From Labilithrix sp. (GTDB lineage: Bacteria; Myxococcota_A; Polyangia; Polyangiales; Polyangiaceae): 57,377 nucleotides of DNA. The position numbers and the translations under genes were made by a program. The DNA lies in NCBI GenBank assembly GCA_019637195.1, contig JAHBWA010000047.1, positions 1-57,377 on the forward strand, written 5' to 3'. Of this stretch, positions 21,676-29,347 are shown piece by piece. Position 1 is the stretch's first letter; each line of letters opens with the position of its first letter. Under the pieces are notes generated by a model. It worked only from the letters and a program-made list of their open reading frames with translations. It had not been told where the DNA came from and made no database searches.

Positions 21676-21897
21676 GTGGCCCGAAAGAAGAAGCGCAAGG
21701 TGACGGACGCGCGCGCGCCGCAGCGGATCAGGTATCCGGTCGCGGTGCTCGTGCGGATGTTCGTGCTGGGCTCGGTCGCCGTGCTCGCGGCGGTTTGGGC
21801 GATCTGGCGACAGTACACGGTCCCGCGGATGCCGATGGTCGTGCCGGTCGCGCCGGCGCCGGCGGCGTCGGAGATCGAGATCGACACCGCGGAGTGA
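21676..21897 (+). CDS. Small single-pass membrane protein
   Basis: 73 residues from a GTG (VARKKKRKVTDA). The upstream GGTGAGCGGAG provides a weak ribosome site. A highly basic N-terminus (KKKRK) precedes one membrane helix (about residues 24-44, VLVRMFVLGSVAVLAAVWAIW), then a short Pro/Ala/Val-rich tail ending EIEIDTAE. The positive-inside rule predicts a cytoplasmic N-terminus. It lies between an opposite-strand hypothetical gene and a convergent membrane gene. Function unknown. The longer in-frame reading upstream is not supported because it overlaps the neighbouring gene's coding strand. Confidence 0.6.
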   Translation: MARKKKRKVTDARAPQRIRYPVAVLVRMFVLGSVAVLAAVWAIWRQYTVPRMPMVVPVAPAPAASEIEIDTAE

Positions 21898-21952
21898 GCG
21901 GCGCGTCGTCGCGGGCGCTCGAGGTCGTCGAGCGGCGACGGGCCCGAAAGCC

Positions 21953-22267
21953 TCATGCGAGGTCGTCGGCCTCGTCGTCGGGGTCGCCCGCGCGCCTGGG
22001 CCCGACGAGGAGGTAGGCCGCGATCTCCGCGGCCGCCGCGAGCAGGAAGCCGGGCACCAGCATCACGAGGACGAAGCGCGCGACGACGAGCGCGATCGCG
22101 AGCGCCGCAGCGCCTGCGGGCGGTGGTCCGTTGCCCGCGCCGAGCAGCACGTGCGCGACGTGGCCGTGCGCCATCGCGCGCAAGAGCACGTGGTGGAGCA
22201 CGAGGACGCCGAAGGAGAGCGCCGTGAGCACGACCGGGCGCCGGTTGGCGCGGAGCAGCGCGATCAC
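21953..22267 (-). CDS. Small membrane protein, coupled to the upstream gene
   Basis: 104 residues from a GTG that overlaps the preceding stop by 3 bp (22264-22267). Two to three hydrophobic segments are visible: PVVLTALSFGVLVLHHVLLRA (about 12-32) and AAALAIALVVARFVLVMLVPGFLLAAAAEIAAYLLVG (about 53-90), with a short acidic tail. Probably an inner-membrane protein acting with the preceding product. No recognised family. The coordinate choice assumes translational coupling; no independent ribosome site is visible. Confidence 0.6.
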   Translation of the reverse strand: MIALLRANRRPVVLTALSFGVLVLHHVLLRAMAHGHVAHVLLGAGNGPPPAGAAALAIALVVARFVLVMLVPGFLLAAAAEIAAYLLVGPRRAGDPDDEADDLA

Positions 22268-23454
22268 GACGGCCTCCGCCGCGGCGCCGTGAGCATCGCG
22301 AACAGGATGGCGTCGCCGATGGGACCGCCGGTCGCGTAGGTGAGCGTCCCGTCCTGCTCGAGCGGCGCGCCGAAGAGCTGCGCGGTCGCGTAGAGCGCGG
22401 TGAACGTCTCGCGGTCGCCGTGGACGCGGCTCGCGCCGAGGGCGAAGCCGCTCGCCGACACTCCGAAGCCGAGGAACACCGGCCCCGAGTCGACGTCCCC
22501 GCGGGCGGCTCGCTTGCCGGGCGGATACTCCATCATCCCGCCGAAGCCGAGCACGGTGCGATACTGGTGCTTCTCGAGCGCGTGGAACAGCGCCCGCGAG
22601 GTCGCGTCGTCGGCGAAGGAGAGGAAGTACGCGGCGAGCGCCGTGCCCGACGCTCGTGGAGCGTCTCGCGGCGAGGCGTCGACGACGGTCACCGCCTGGA
22701 CGAGCAGGCCGGTCGCGGGATCCACGCCGCTCCGCGAGACGGCCGCGAGGCCGCGCTCGAGCGCGGGCGGCGGCGGCTCCCCGGTCGCCCGCGCGTGCAG
22801 CGCGAGCGCGGCGAGGGCGGCGGTGTTGTCGACCGGGTAGACCTCGCCCGGGTACGTCTCGACGAAGCCCGTGGGCGAGGCCTCGATCCGCCGCGCGATC
22901 GCGCGCGCGATCGCCTCCTCGCGCGCGACGAACCGCGACGCGGGGCGGAGCGTGCGGTGGAGCGAGAGCGCGAGCCCGGCGTACCCGAGGTAGGCGACGT
23001 GACCGCGGTCCTCGGCGGAGCCCGGCGTCGCGTCGAGCGAGGCGAGCGCGTCGTTGCCCCAGGCCTGGTCCTCGAACGTGCGCACCCGCGGCTCGAGCAA
23101 CGCGTCGAGGCACCGCTCCATCCGCGCGACGCTCTCGTCGCGGGCGGCGCCGGTCCGCGCGGTCGCGACCTGTCCGAACCCCATCGCCGACATCATGAAG
23201 GTGGCGAACAGCCACTCGCCGTCGAATCGCGACGAGCCCGTCGCGAACGTCGCCGGCGCGAGCGCGTCGGGCGACTCCGTCCAGCGCGCGACGCCCGCCG
23301 CGAGCAGGTCGGTCTGGGCCGCGTCCCCTTCGAACCACTTGGCGGCGTCCCGCTCCATCACGCGGTGCGGGACGGTCGCGAAGCCGAGCACGAACGCGAG
23401 GAGCGCGACGAGCGCCCTCGTCGAGCCTGGCTTGTGCGCTGCCTCCTCGGCCAT
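22264..23454 (-). CDS. Predicted alpha/alpha-barrel protein with N-terminal membrane anchor
   Basis: 396 residues. One membrane helix near 14-28 (ALVALLAFVLGFATV), then a helical repeat domain. Motifs such as HVAYLGYAGLALSLHRTL (about 150), FVETYPGEVYPVDNTAALAALALHARATGE (about 200-230) and YFLSFADDATSRALFHALEKH (about 290) suggest an (alpha/alpha)6 toroid. They resemble linalool dehydratase/isomerase-like proteins, but assignment is tentative. No catalytic residues can be named with confidence. It is followed by a coupled small membrane protein. The 260-bp gap on its 5' side is shared with a divergent lipoprotein gene and contains the only A/T-richer patch nearby (23559-23582), a possible promoter region. 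Confidence 0.65.
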   Translation of the reverse strand: MAEEAAHKPGSTRALVALLAFVLGFATVPHRVMERDAAKWFEGDAAQTDLLAAGVARWTESPDALAPATFATGSSRFDGEWLFATFMMSAMGFGQVATARTGAARDESVARMERCLDALLEPRVRTFEDQAWGNDALASLDATPGSAEDRGHVAYLGYAGLALSLHRTLRPASRFVAREEAIARAIARRIEASPTGFVETYPGEVYPVDNTAALAALALHARATGEPPPPALERGLAAVSRSGVDPATGLLVQAVTVVDASPRDAPRASGTALAAYFLSFADDATSRALFHALEKHQYRTVLGFGGMMEYPPGKRAARGDVDSGPVFLGFGVSASGFALGASRVHGDRETFTALYATAQLFGAPLEQDGTLTYATGGPIGDAILFAMLTAPRRRPS

Positions 23455-23714
23455 CCCTCATTGGACGACGAACTACCGGAAATGACGAGTCTCCGAGCGT
23501 CGTGTGCCGACCGTTCGCCACCGCCTCGCGACGGCTCGCGCTCCGCGCGCCCACGACGTCCAATAAAACATGGGTGTACCACGCTGGTGGCCGGAAACCC
23601 CACAGCCGGCCGCGGGGTGCGCCCCGAGCCGCCACGAATCTCGTGAAACGACGCGGATGGGCGCGCGCGATCCAGGCTCTGCGCGCTGGAACGTTCGTTG
23701 AAAGAGGGCGCTCG

Positions 23715-24974
23715 ATGCCGTCGCACCTCACTCGTCTCCTCGGTCTCGCGGCGCTCGCCTACGCGTGCGGGCTGCTCGTGCTCGCGTGCTCGGTGCCGCC
23801 GGTGCCGGACTTCGAGCCTCCTGCCGGGCCGAAGAAGAAGCGCGCGCCGACCACCGAGGCGGACGCGGGGCCGCAGGGCGGCGAGGCGACGGAGCCGCCG
23901 CCGAGCGAGCCGGTCATCGAGGCGCCCACGCTCACGGCGGTCACGCCCGACTCGGTGACCGTCGGTGAAGCTCCGGCCGGAGTCGCGCTGACGCTGACGG
24001 GGACGCGCTTCGTCGCGGGCGCGACCGTCGACCTCGCCGGCACCTCGCTCCCGGCCACGCTCACCAGCCCGACCTCGCTCACGGTCGAGGTCCCCGGAGC
24101 CCAGCTCGCGACGGCCGGCGTGCTCCAGCTCTCGGTCGTGTCGCCGTCGGCGGGGCCGTCGAACGCGCTCACGTTCACCGTCGCCAACCCGACCAGCGTC
24201 TCGATCGCGGCCCTCGCGCCCGCCACGGCGCTCGTCGGCTCGAGCACGGTCGCGCTGACCCTCACCGGCGCCGGCTTCATCGCGACGTCGACCGTGCGCT
24301 TCAACGGCGCCGCGCTCCCGACGACGTTCCGCTCCGCGACCGAGCTCGGCGCGACGATCCCCGCGGCCGCGCTGGCCGACCCGGGGCGCTTCGGCGTCAC
24401 GGTCGCGAACGGCGCGGACGTCCTCAGCCTGCCGTCGCCCTTCGAGGTCACGAACCCGCCGCCGGCGCTCTCCGCGCTCACGCCGAGGAGCGTCGCCGCC
24501 GGCTCCGCGGCGTTGGTGGTCACGCTCGACGGCACCGGCTTCACGCGCGTGTCCGAGGTCCTCGCCGGCCAGACGCCGCTCGCGACGACCTTCGTGAGCG
24601 CCGAGCGCCTCCGCGCGACGCTCCCCGCGTCTCTCCTCGCCGCGGCCGGCTCGCTCTCGCTCCGCGTGCAGACGGCGACGCCCGGCGGCGGCGCCTCCGG
24701 CGCGCAGACGTTCACCGTCACGGGCGCGCAGGCGGGGTGCGCGTACACCTGCGCGGAGTATGGCTACGCGCCCGGCGAGTGCTTCGAGGGCTGGTCCTGC
24801 AACGCGGCCACGGGGTGCCTCCAGCAGCAGACGTGCGGCGGCGGAGGGGGCGCGGCCTCGTGCGTCTACCGCTGCACGGACTACGGCTACGCGCCCGGGC
24901 AGTGCGAAAACGGCTGGCTCTGTCTCGCCAGCGGCCAGTACGCCGGGTGCCTCGGGCAGACGACGTGCAACTGA
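23715..24974 (+). CDS. Lipoprotein with three IPT/TIG domains and Cys-rich C-terminal repeats
   Basis: 419 residues. The signal peptide ends LLVLACS (lipobox Cys about residue 27), followed by a Pro/Lys/Glu linker. Three immunoglobulin-like IPT/TIG domains follow (about 75-160, 160-245, 245-335). Each starts TLTAVTPDSV / SIAALAPATA / ALSALTPRSV and contains LTGTRF / LTGAGF / LDGTGF. The C-terminus has two similar Cys-rich blocks: CAYTCAEYGYAPGECFEGWSC and CVYRCTDYGYAPGQCENGWLC. Predicted surface-exposed adhesin-like or carbohydrate-contacting protein; no enzyme motif. Transcribed alone, divergent from the alpha/alpha-barrel gene. Confidence 0.85.
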   Translation: MPSHLTRLLGLAALAYACGLLVLACSVPPVPDFEPPAGPKKKRAPTTEADAGPQGGEATEPPPSEPVIEAPTLTAVTPDSVTVGEAPAGVALTLTGTRFVAGATVDLAGTSLPATLTSPTSLTVEVPGAQLATAGVLQLSVVSPSAGPSNALTFTVANPTSVSIAALAPATALVGSSTVALTLTGAGFIATSTVRFNGAALPTTFRSATELGATIPAAALADPGRFGVTVANGADVLSLPSPFEVTNPPPALSALTPRSVAAGSAALVVTLDGTGFTRVSEVLAGQTPLATTFVSAERLRATLPASLLAAAGSLSLRVQTATPGGGASGAQTFTVTGAQAGCAYTCAEYGYAPGECFEGWSCNAATGCLQQQTCGGGGGAASCVYRCTDYGYAPGQCENGWLCLASGQYAGCLGQTTCN

Positions 24975-25070
24975 CCGCGCGGCGCGGGCTCGCGGCGTTC
25001 CCGATCACGCGCGCGGGGCCGGCGCGCGTGACGAACGGGCTCCGAGTAGGCGACAATCGACCGGCAGCAA

Positions 25071-26678
25071 ATGCCCAGCCTCCGCATCGTCTCGGTCAAC
25101 GACGTCTACTCGCTCGAGAACCTCCCGCGGCTGAAGAGCCTCGTCGACCACTATCGCGCGCGCACGGACAGCGACGCGCTCCTCGTCGTCCTCGCCGGGG
25201 ACTTCCTCGCCCCGAGCCTCCTCTCGAGCATGGACGCGGGGCGCGGCATGGTCGACTGCCTCAACGCCGTCGGTCTCACGCACGTCATCCTCGGCAACCA
25301 CGAGGACGATCTCCCTCCCGGCGAGCTGCGCCACCGGCTCGAGGAGCTCACGTCCACGTGCATCGGCACGAACGTCCTCTCGGGGCTCGACCTGCCGCGA
25401 CGCGACGTGATCGCGGTGGGGCCCGTGAAGGTCGGGCTGGTCGGCGTGGTGATGGCCGATCCGTCGGTGTACCGCGGCGTCCCGTTCGGCGACGTCGAGC
25501 TCGCGCGCGCGAACGACGCCGCGATCGCGGAGGCCGCGCGGCTCTTCGACGAAGGCGTCGCGGGGGTCGTGGCGATCACGCACCAGGCGATCGCCGACGA
25601 CCGCGCGCTCGCCGTCGCGCAGCGGAGCCCGCGCTTCCTCGCGATCATCGGCGGCCACGACCACACGCCGATGCTCGTCGACGTCGAGGGGACCTGGATC
25701 GTGAAGGCCGGATCCGAGGCGGTGCACGCCGCGATCACCGACGTCGTCTGGTCACCGGACGACGTCGCCGCGCCCAGGGTGACGACGCGGCTCGAGGACG
25801 TCTCCGGGTACCCCGAGGACGCCGCCCTGCGGGCGCGCGTCGACAAGCACATGGCGGCGGTGCGCGAGCTCTCGTCGGCGACCTTGCTCCACCTCGGCCC
25901 GAACGAGACGCTCTCGTCGAAGGGGACGCGGTCGCGTCAGACCAGCATCGGCTCGCTGGTCTGCTCGCGTCTCCGCGACTGCCTCGGCGCGGAGGCGTGC
26001 CTCTTCAACGGTGGCGGCATCCGCGCGGACCGCGACTACGCCGAGCGCTTCACCTACGGCGACCTCGAGACCGAGGTGCCGTTCGACAACGCGATCGTCG
26101 TCGTGCCGCTCCCGGGCCGCGTCATCCGCGACGCCGTCGCGGCGTCGCGCGCGCGGGCGCCGATCGAGTCGGGCGCGTTCCTCCAGGTCGACGATCGCAT
26201 GGTCGTCACGGACGGCCCCGAGCACGCCGTCGTCGCCGTCGACGGCGCGCCGCTCGAGCTCGATCGTGTCTACCACGTGGCGACCGTGCGCCAGCTCCTC
26301 CTGGGGCTCGATCGCGTGGAGCCGCTGGTCCGCTGGGCCGAGGCGAACCCGTCCCTCGTGCCGCCGGCCGACAGCGGACGCGAGCCGAAGATGGTCCTCG
26401 TGCAGTCGTTCGCGCTCGGCATCTGGCGCGACCTCGGCGGCTTCGAAGCGATGGACGCCGACGGCGACGATCAGGTCACGCCGTCGGAGATCGCCGCGGC
26501 GATGGCGCGGCGCCACCCGCACGAGGCGCCGTCGAGGGTGCTCGCGGACATCCTGATCGGCGCGATCGACACGGACGCCGATCGCATCATCTCGCGCGCG
26601 GACGCCGAAGCTCTGCACGATCCCGGTAGAGCGCCGCGTCCGCTCGCCACACCTCCGCCGGAGCGTACGGAGGAGTGA
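25071..26678 (+). CDS. 5'-nucleotidase/UshA-like metallophosphatase with C-terminal EF-hands
   Basis: 535 residues. N-terminal calcineurin-like metallophosphatase domain: IVSVNDVYSLENLPRL, VVLAGDFLAPS, GNHEDDLP and GGHDHTPM, giving the metal ligands of the UshA family. The nucleotide-binding C-terminal domain is seen in NGGGIRADRDYAERFTYGDLE and NAIVVVPLPG (about 305-345). The last 80 residues contain two EF-hand-like loops (MDADGDDQVTPSEI and IDTDADRIISRADAEAL), the second imperfect. Typical UshA proteins are periplasmic, but no signal peptide is present at this start, so the enzyme may be cytoplasmic. Predicted to dephosphorylate nucleotides or related esters, perhaps with calcium sensing. 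Confidence 0.9.
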   Translation: MPSLRIVSVNDVYSLENLPRLKSLVDHYRARTDSDALLVVLAGDFLAPSLLSSMDAGRGMVDCLNAVGLTHVILGNHEDDLPPGELRHRLEELTSTCIGTNVLSGLDLPRRDVIAVGPVKVGLVGVVMADPSVYRGVPFGDVELARANDAAIAEAARLFDEGVAGVVAITHQAIADDRALAVAQRSPRFLAIIGGHDHTPMLVDVEGTWIVKAGSEAVHAAITDVVWSPDDVAAPRVTTRLEDVSGYPEDAALRARVDKHMAAVRELSSATLLHLGPNETLSSKGTRSRQTSIGSLVCSRLRDCLGAEACLFNGGGIRADRDYAERFTYGDLETEVPFDNAIVVVPLPGRVIRDAVAASRARAPIESGAFLQVDDRMVVTDGPEHAVVAVDGAPLELDRVYHVATVRQLLLGLDRVEPLVRWAEANPSLVPPADSGREPKMVLVQSFALGIWRDLGGFEAMDADGDDQVTPSEIAAAMARRHPHEAPSRVLADILIGAIDTDADRIISRADAEALHDPGRAPRPLATPPPERTEE

Positions 26679-26731
26679 CCCTCGCGAGGCCGGCCTCGCG
26701 AGGACCCGCCGTCACGAGGTAGGCTCACGCG

Positions 26732-27532
26732 GTGTTCGGCATGTTCAAGCGCTGGCTCGGGCGCGCGCCGCAGGATCGCCCGTTTCCGCGAGAGTGGGCG
26801 GAGATCCTCGACCAGAACGTCCCGCTCGCGCGGGCTCTGCCGGAGCAGGACCAGCGCGAGCTCGAGCGGCTCATCCTCGCGTTCGTCGACGAGAAGACCT
26901 TCGAGGGCGCGGGCGGGTTCGAGGTGGACGACGAGGTCCGCGTCACGATCGCGGCGCAGGCGTGCGTGCTCCTCCTCCACCGCGACACGGAGATCTACCC
27001 CGAGCTCGACACCGTGCTCGTCTACCCCAGCGCCTACGTCGCGAAGACGAGGACGTACGACGGCCCCGTCGTGATCGAGGGGGACGTGCCGCGGCTCGGC
27101 GAGTCCTGGGAGCGTGGCCTCGTGGTCCTCGCGTGGGACGCCGTACAGCGCGGGACGGCGGACGTCGGCGACGGCCACAACGTCGTCCTCCACGAGTTCG
27201 CGCACCAGCTCGATCAAGAGGACGGCGTGATGGACGGCGCGCCCGCCCTCGGAAAGCGCGGGCGCTACGCGACCTGGGCTCGCGTGCTCGGTGACGAGTT
27301 CGCGGACCTCGTCGATCGGGTCCACGCGGGGCGCGCGGCCGACATCGATCCGTACGGCGCGACGAGCCCGCCGGAGTTCTTCGCGGTCGTGACGGAGATG
27401 TTCTTCGAGAAGGCCGTGGCGCTCCGCGCGCGTCATCCGGAGCTCTACGCGACGCTCGCGGACTTCTACCAGCAGGACCCGGCGTCGTTCGCGGCGGCGG
27501 CGCCGCGGCGGTCGGCCTTCGCGGACGATTGA
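26732..27532 (+). CDS. mtfA: MtfA-like zinc metallopeptidase (M90)
   Basis: 266 residues from a GTG that follows a GAGGTAGG ribosome site; an ATG three codons later is an alternative. Zincin motif HEFAHQLD near residue 152 and the downstream third-ligand region PPEFFAVVTEMFFEKA near 213-228. These match the MtfA family, cytosolic gluzincins that in enterobacteria inactivate the glucose repressor Mlc. Upstream segments are also typical (IAAQACVLLL, VLVYPSAYV, VVLAWDAVQRG). No Mlc or PTS gene is in the window, so regulatory targets are unknown. Ends 13 bp before an imperfect 36-bp repeat. Confidence 0.9.
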   Translation: MFGMFKRWLGRAPQDRPFPREWAEILDQNVPLARALPEQDQRELERLILAFVDEKTFEGAGGFEVDDEVRVTIAAQACVLLLHRDTEIYPELDTVLVYPSAYVAKTRTYDGPVVIEGDVPRLGESWERGLVVLAWDAVQRGTADVGDGHNVVLHEFAHQLDQEDGVMDGAPALGKRGRYATWARVLGDEFADLVDRVHAGRAADIDPYGATSPPEFFAVVTEMFFEKAVALRARHPELYATLADFYQQDPASFAAAAPRRSAFADD

Positions 27533-27545
27533 CGCGCCGCGCGGG

Positions 27546-27617
27546 GCGTCGCGGCACGTGCGCCTCGATCGGCGCTCGGGCGCGTCGCGGCACGTCCGCC
27601 TTGATCGGCGCTCGAAC
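27546..27617 (+). repeat. Imperfect 36-bp tandem duplication between two genes
   Basis: 27546-27581 is repeated at 27582-27617 with about four substitutions. It starts 13 bp after the mtfA-like stop and ends about 18 bp before the next start. The unit contains the palindrome CGATCG only in the first copy. It is the second array in this window with a 36-bp period placed directly behind a stop codon. Confidence 0.75.
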
Positions 27618-27635
27618 ACCGGTCAAGCTCGAGGG

Positions 27636-28397
27636 ATGCGCCGGTCCCGTCTCGCCTTCGTGCCGGTCGCCCTCGCGGTCTCGCTCGTCGCGGTCCCGGA
27701 CATGGTCCGCGCGGACGACGCCTCACCGCCGTCCGCCGCGCCCGCGCCGCCGCTCGGGCCGCTCCTCTCGCGCCTCGCGCGCCACGCGCAGCAGTTCGAG
27801 GAGATGAAGCGACGCGGCTCGTTCACCTTGAGCGGCAAGATGGAGGAGCTCGATCGGAGCGGTCACGTCGACGGGACGAAGGAGATGGTCGTCCGCGTCA
27901 CCGCCACCCCCGCCGAGCGCGTGACCGAGGTGGTCCGCTACCTCGAGGACGGCGCGGACAAGACCGCGGAGGCGCGGAAGAAGGCGGAGAAACGTCGGGC
28001 CGACCGGAGATCCGGCAAGGCGGAGAAGGCGCGGGATCTCCACCTGCCGTTCCTCGCGTCGGAGCAGCCGCGGTACCGGTTCTCTTTCGCCGAGCGTGAT
28101 CCGAACGACGCGTCGCGCGTGCGCGTGGCGTTCGAGCCGCTCGTCGCCGCGGAGAACGCGTTCAAGGGATCGGCGTGGGTCGACGAGGCCGCCGGAGAGG
28201 TCCTCACGATGGGCCTCTCGCCGACCAAGAACCCGACGTTCGTCGATCACGTCGACGTGACCCTGCGCTTCGATCTCGCGACGCCGCTCGGCCGCGCACC
28301 GTCGAGCATCACGTTCGACGCGCGCGGCGGGTTCCTCGTCATCCGGAAGCACTACCGCGGCTCGGCGACGATCACCGAGCCGCGCCTCGCTTTCTGA
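27636..28397 (+). CDS. Secreted hypothetical protein, possible LolA/LolB-like fold
   Basis: 253 residues from the ATG with an upstream GAGGG. The signal peptide (about 1-25) ends MVRADD. The mature part begins with a helix (LLSRLARHAQQFEEMKRRGSF), then alternating strands: FTLSGKMEELDRSG, KEMVVRVTATPAERVTEVVRYLEDG, PRYRFSFAERDPNDASRVRVAFEP, GSAWVDEAAGEVLTMGLSPTK and VDVTLRFDLATPLG. The strand order and charged interior helix (KTAEARKKAEKRRADRRSGKAEKAR) recall outer-membrane lipoprotein-sorting-like proteins, but no definite family is recognised. Probably periplasmic. Confidence 0.7.
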   Translation: MRRSRLAFVPVALAVSLVAVPDMVRADDASPPSAAPAPPLGPLLSRLARHAQQFEEMKRRGSFTLSGKMEELDRSGHVDGTKEMVVRVTATPAERVTEVVRYLEDGADKTAEARKKAEKRRADRRSGKAEKARDLHLPFLASEQPRYRFSFAERDPNDASRVRVAFEPLVAAENAFKGSAWVDEAAGEVLTMGLSPTKNPTFVDHVDVTLRFDLATPLGRAPSSITFDARGGFLVIRKHYRGSATITEPRLAF

Positions 28398-28482
28398 GGA
28401 CCCGCCTCGGATCGGGGGCGCGCCGTCCCGAACGGACGCGCGACGTTCGACCTGGCTGACGACGTCGCGCCGGAGTCCTTCG

Positions 28483-29145
28483 TCACGCGACGCGGTCACC
28501 GAGGCCGAGGAGCGTGATGCGCCGCGCGGCGCGCGTCGTCATCGCGGGCCGCGGCCTCGGGCTCGCGCACGACCGCGCGTGCTCCGCGCGAGACTCGAAC
28601 GTGGCGCTCTGGCAGTCTCCGCACACCTGGAAGCGCGCGTAGTCCCTCGGGCGCGTCAGGAAGTCCGCGACGAAGAGGGAGGTCACGCGATCGGCGAGGC
28701 GCATCTCCCGCGCCGCGACCGGCGCGTATCCGATCTCCGACGTCTCGTCGATCACGCCCACGACGATCCCGCCGTCGATCATGACCCGCGCGAAGCGTGG
28801 GTCGTCTCGCCACCTGCCTAGGGAGCGGAGCGTCGCGAGCACGCGCGCGTACGACTGCGCGACGAACTCGTGGACCGCGTCGTCCGAGACCGGGCGGAGG
28901 CGGATCGCCGCTCGCGCGCTCGCCCGCGCCGTGACCCGATCGCGCGTCGCCGCGATCGCCGACGCGTAGGGGCCGGCGAGCCAGCGGGCGAGCTCACGCT
29001 TGCCCCACGGGGCCCGCGCGCTCCACACGAAGCCGAACGCCGCGCTCCGGCAGGCGTCCGCCTGCTCGTGGACGCGCCAGCCGTGCGGAAGCCGGCGACA
29101 ACGCGATTCGGTGGGCGGCTCGAGAAAGGACATCGTCGGCTGCAT
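28483..29145 (-). CDS. Hypothetical protein with a C-terminal Cys/His cluster
   Basis: 220 residues from the ATG giving MQPTMSFLEPP; a second Met four codons later is an alternative. No signal peptide. The centre is mixed alpha/beta with many basic residues (ARASARAAIRLRPVSDD, GRWRDDPRFARVMIDGGIVVGVIDE). Near the C-terminus CGDCQSATFESRAEHARSC could bind zinc. No family recognised. Divergent from the RoxA-like cytochrome gene, sharing a 202-bp intergenic region. Confidence 0.65.
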   Translation of the reverse strand: MQPTMSFLEPPTESRCRRLPHGWRVHEQADACRSAAFGFVWSARAPWGKRELARWLAGPYASAIAATRDRVTARASARAAIRLRPVSDDAVHEFVAQSYARVLATLRSLGRWRDDPRFARVMIDGGIVVGVIDETSEIGYAPVAAREMRLADRVTSLFVADFLTRPRDYARFQVCGDCQSATFESRAEHARSCASPRPRPAMTTRAARRITLLGLGDRVA

Positions 29146-29347
29146 GCCTCGGTCTCCTGACGACTCTCTCAGGTCGGGTGGTGTGCTCGACGACCTGCAT
29201 CGGGAGTACCGGCGGCGCCGGCCGACGAGACGCGGCGGCGCGCCCTCGGGAGCCGTGGGCTGCGTGGCCCGATGCGGCGTGGGCGACGCGCCGTCTGCCG
29301 GCGCGACCTGGCTCGAGGCGGCCGCATCTGCTACGAGCGTCGGCGGC

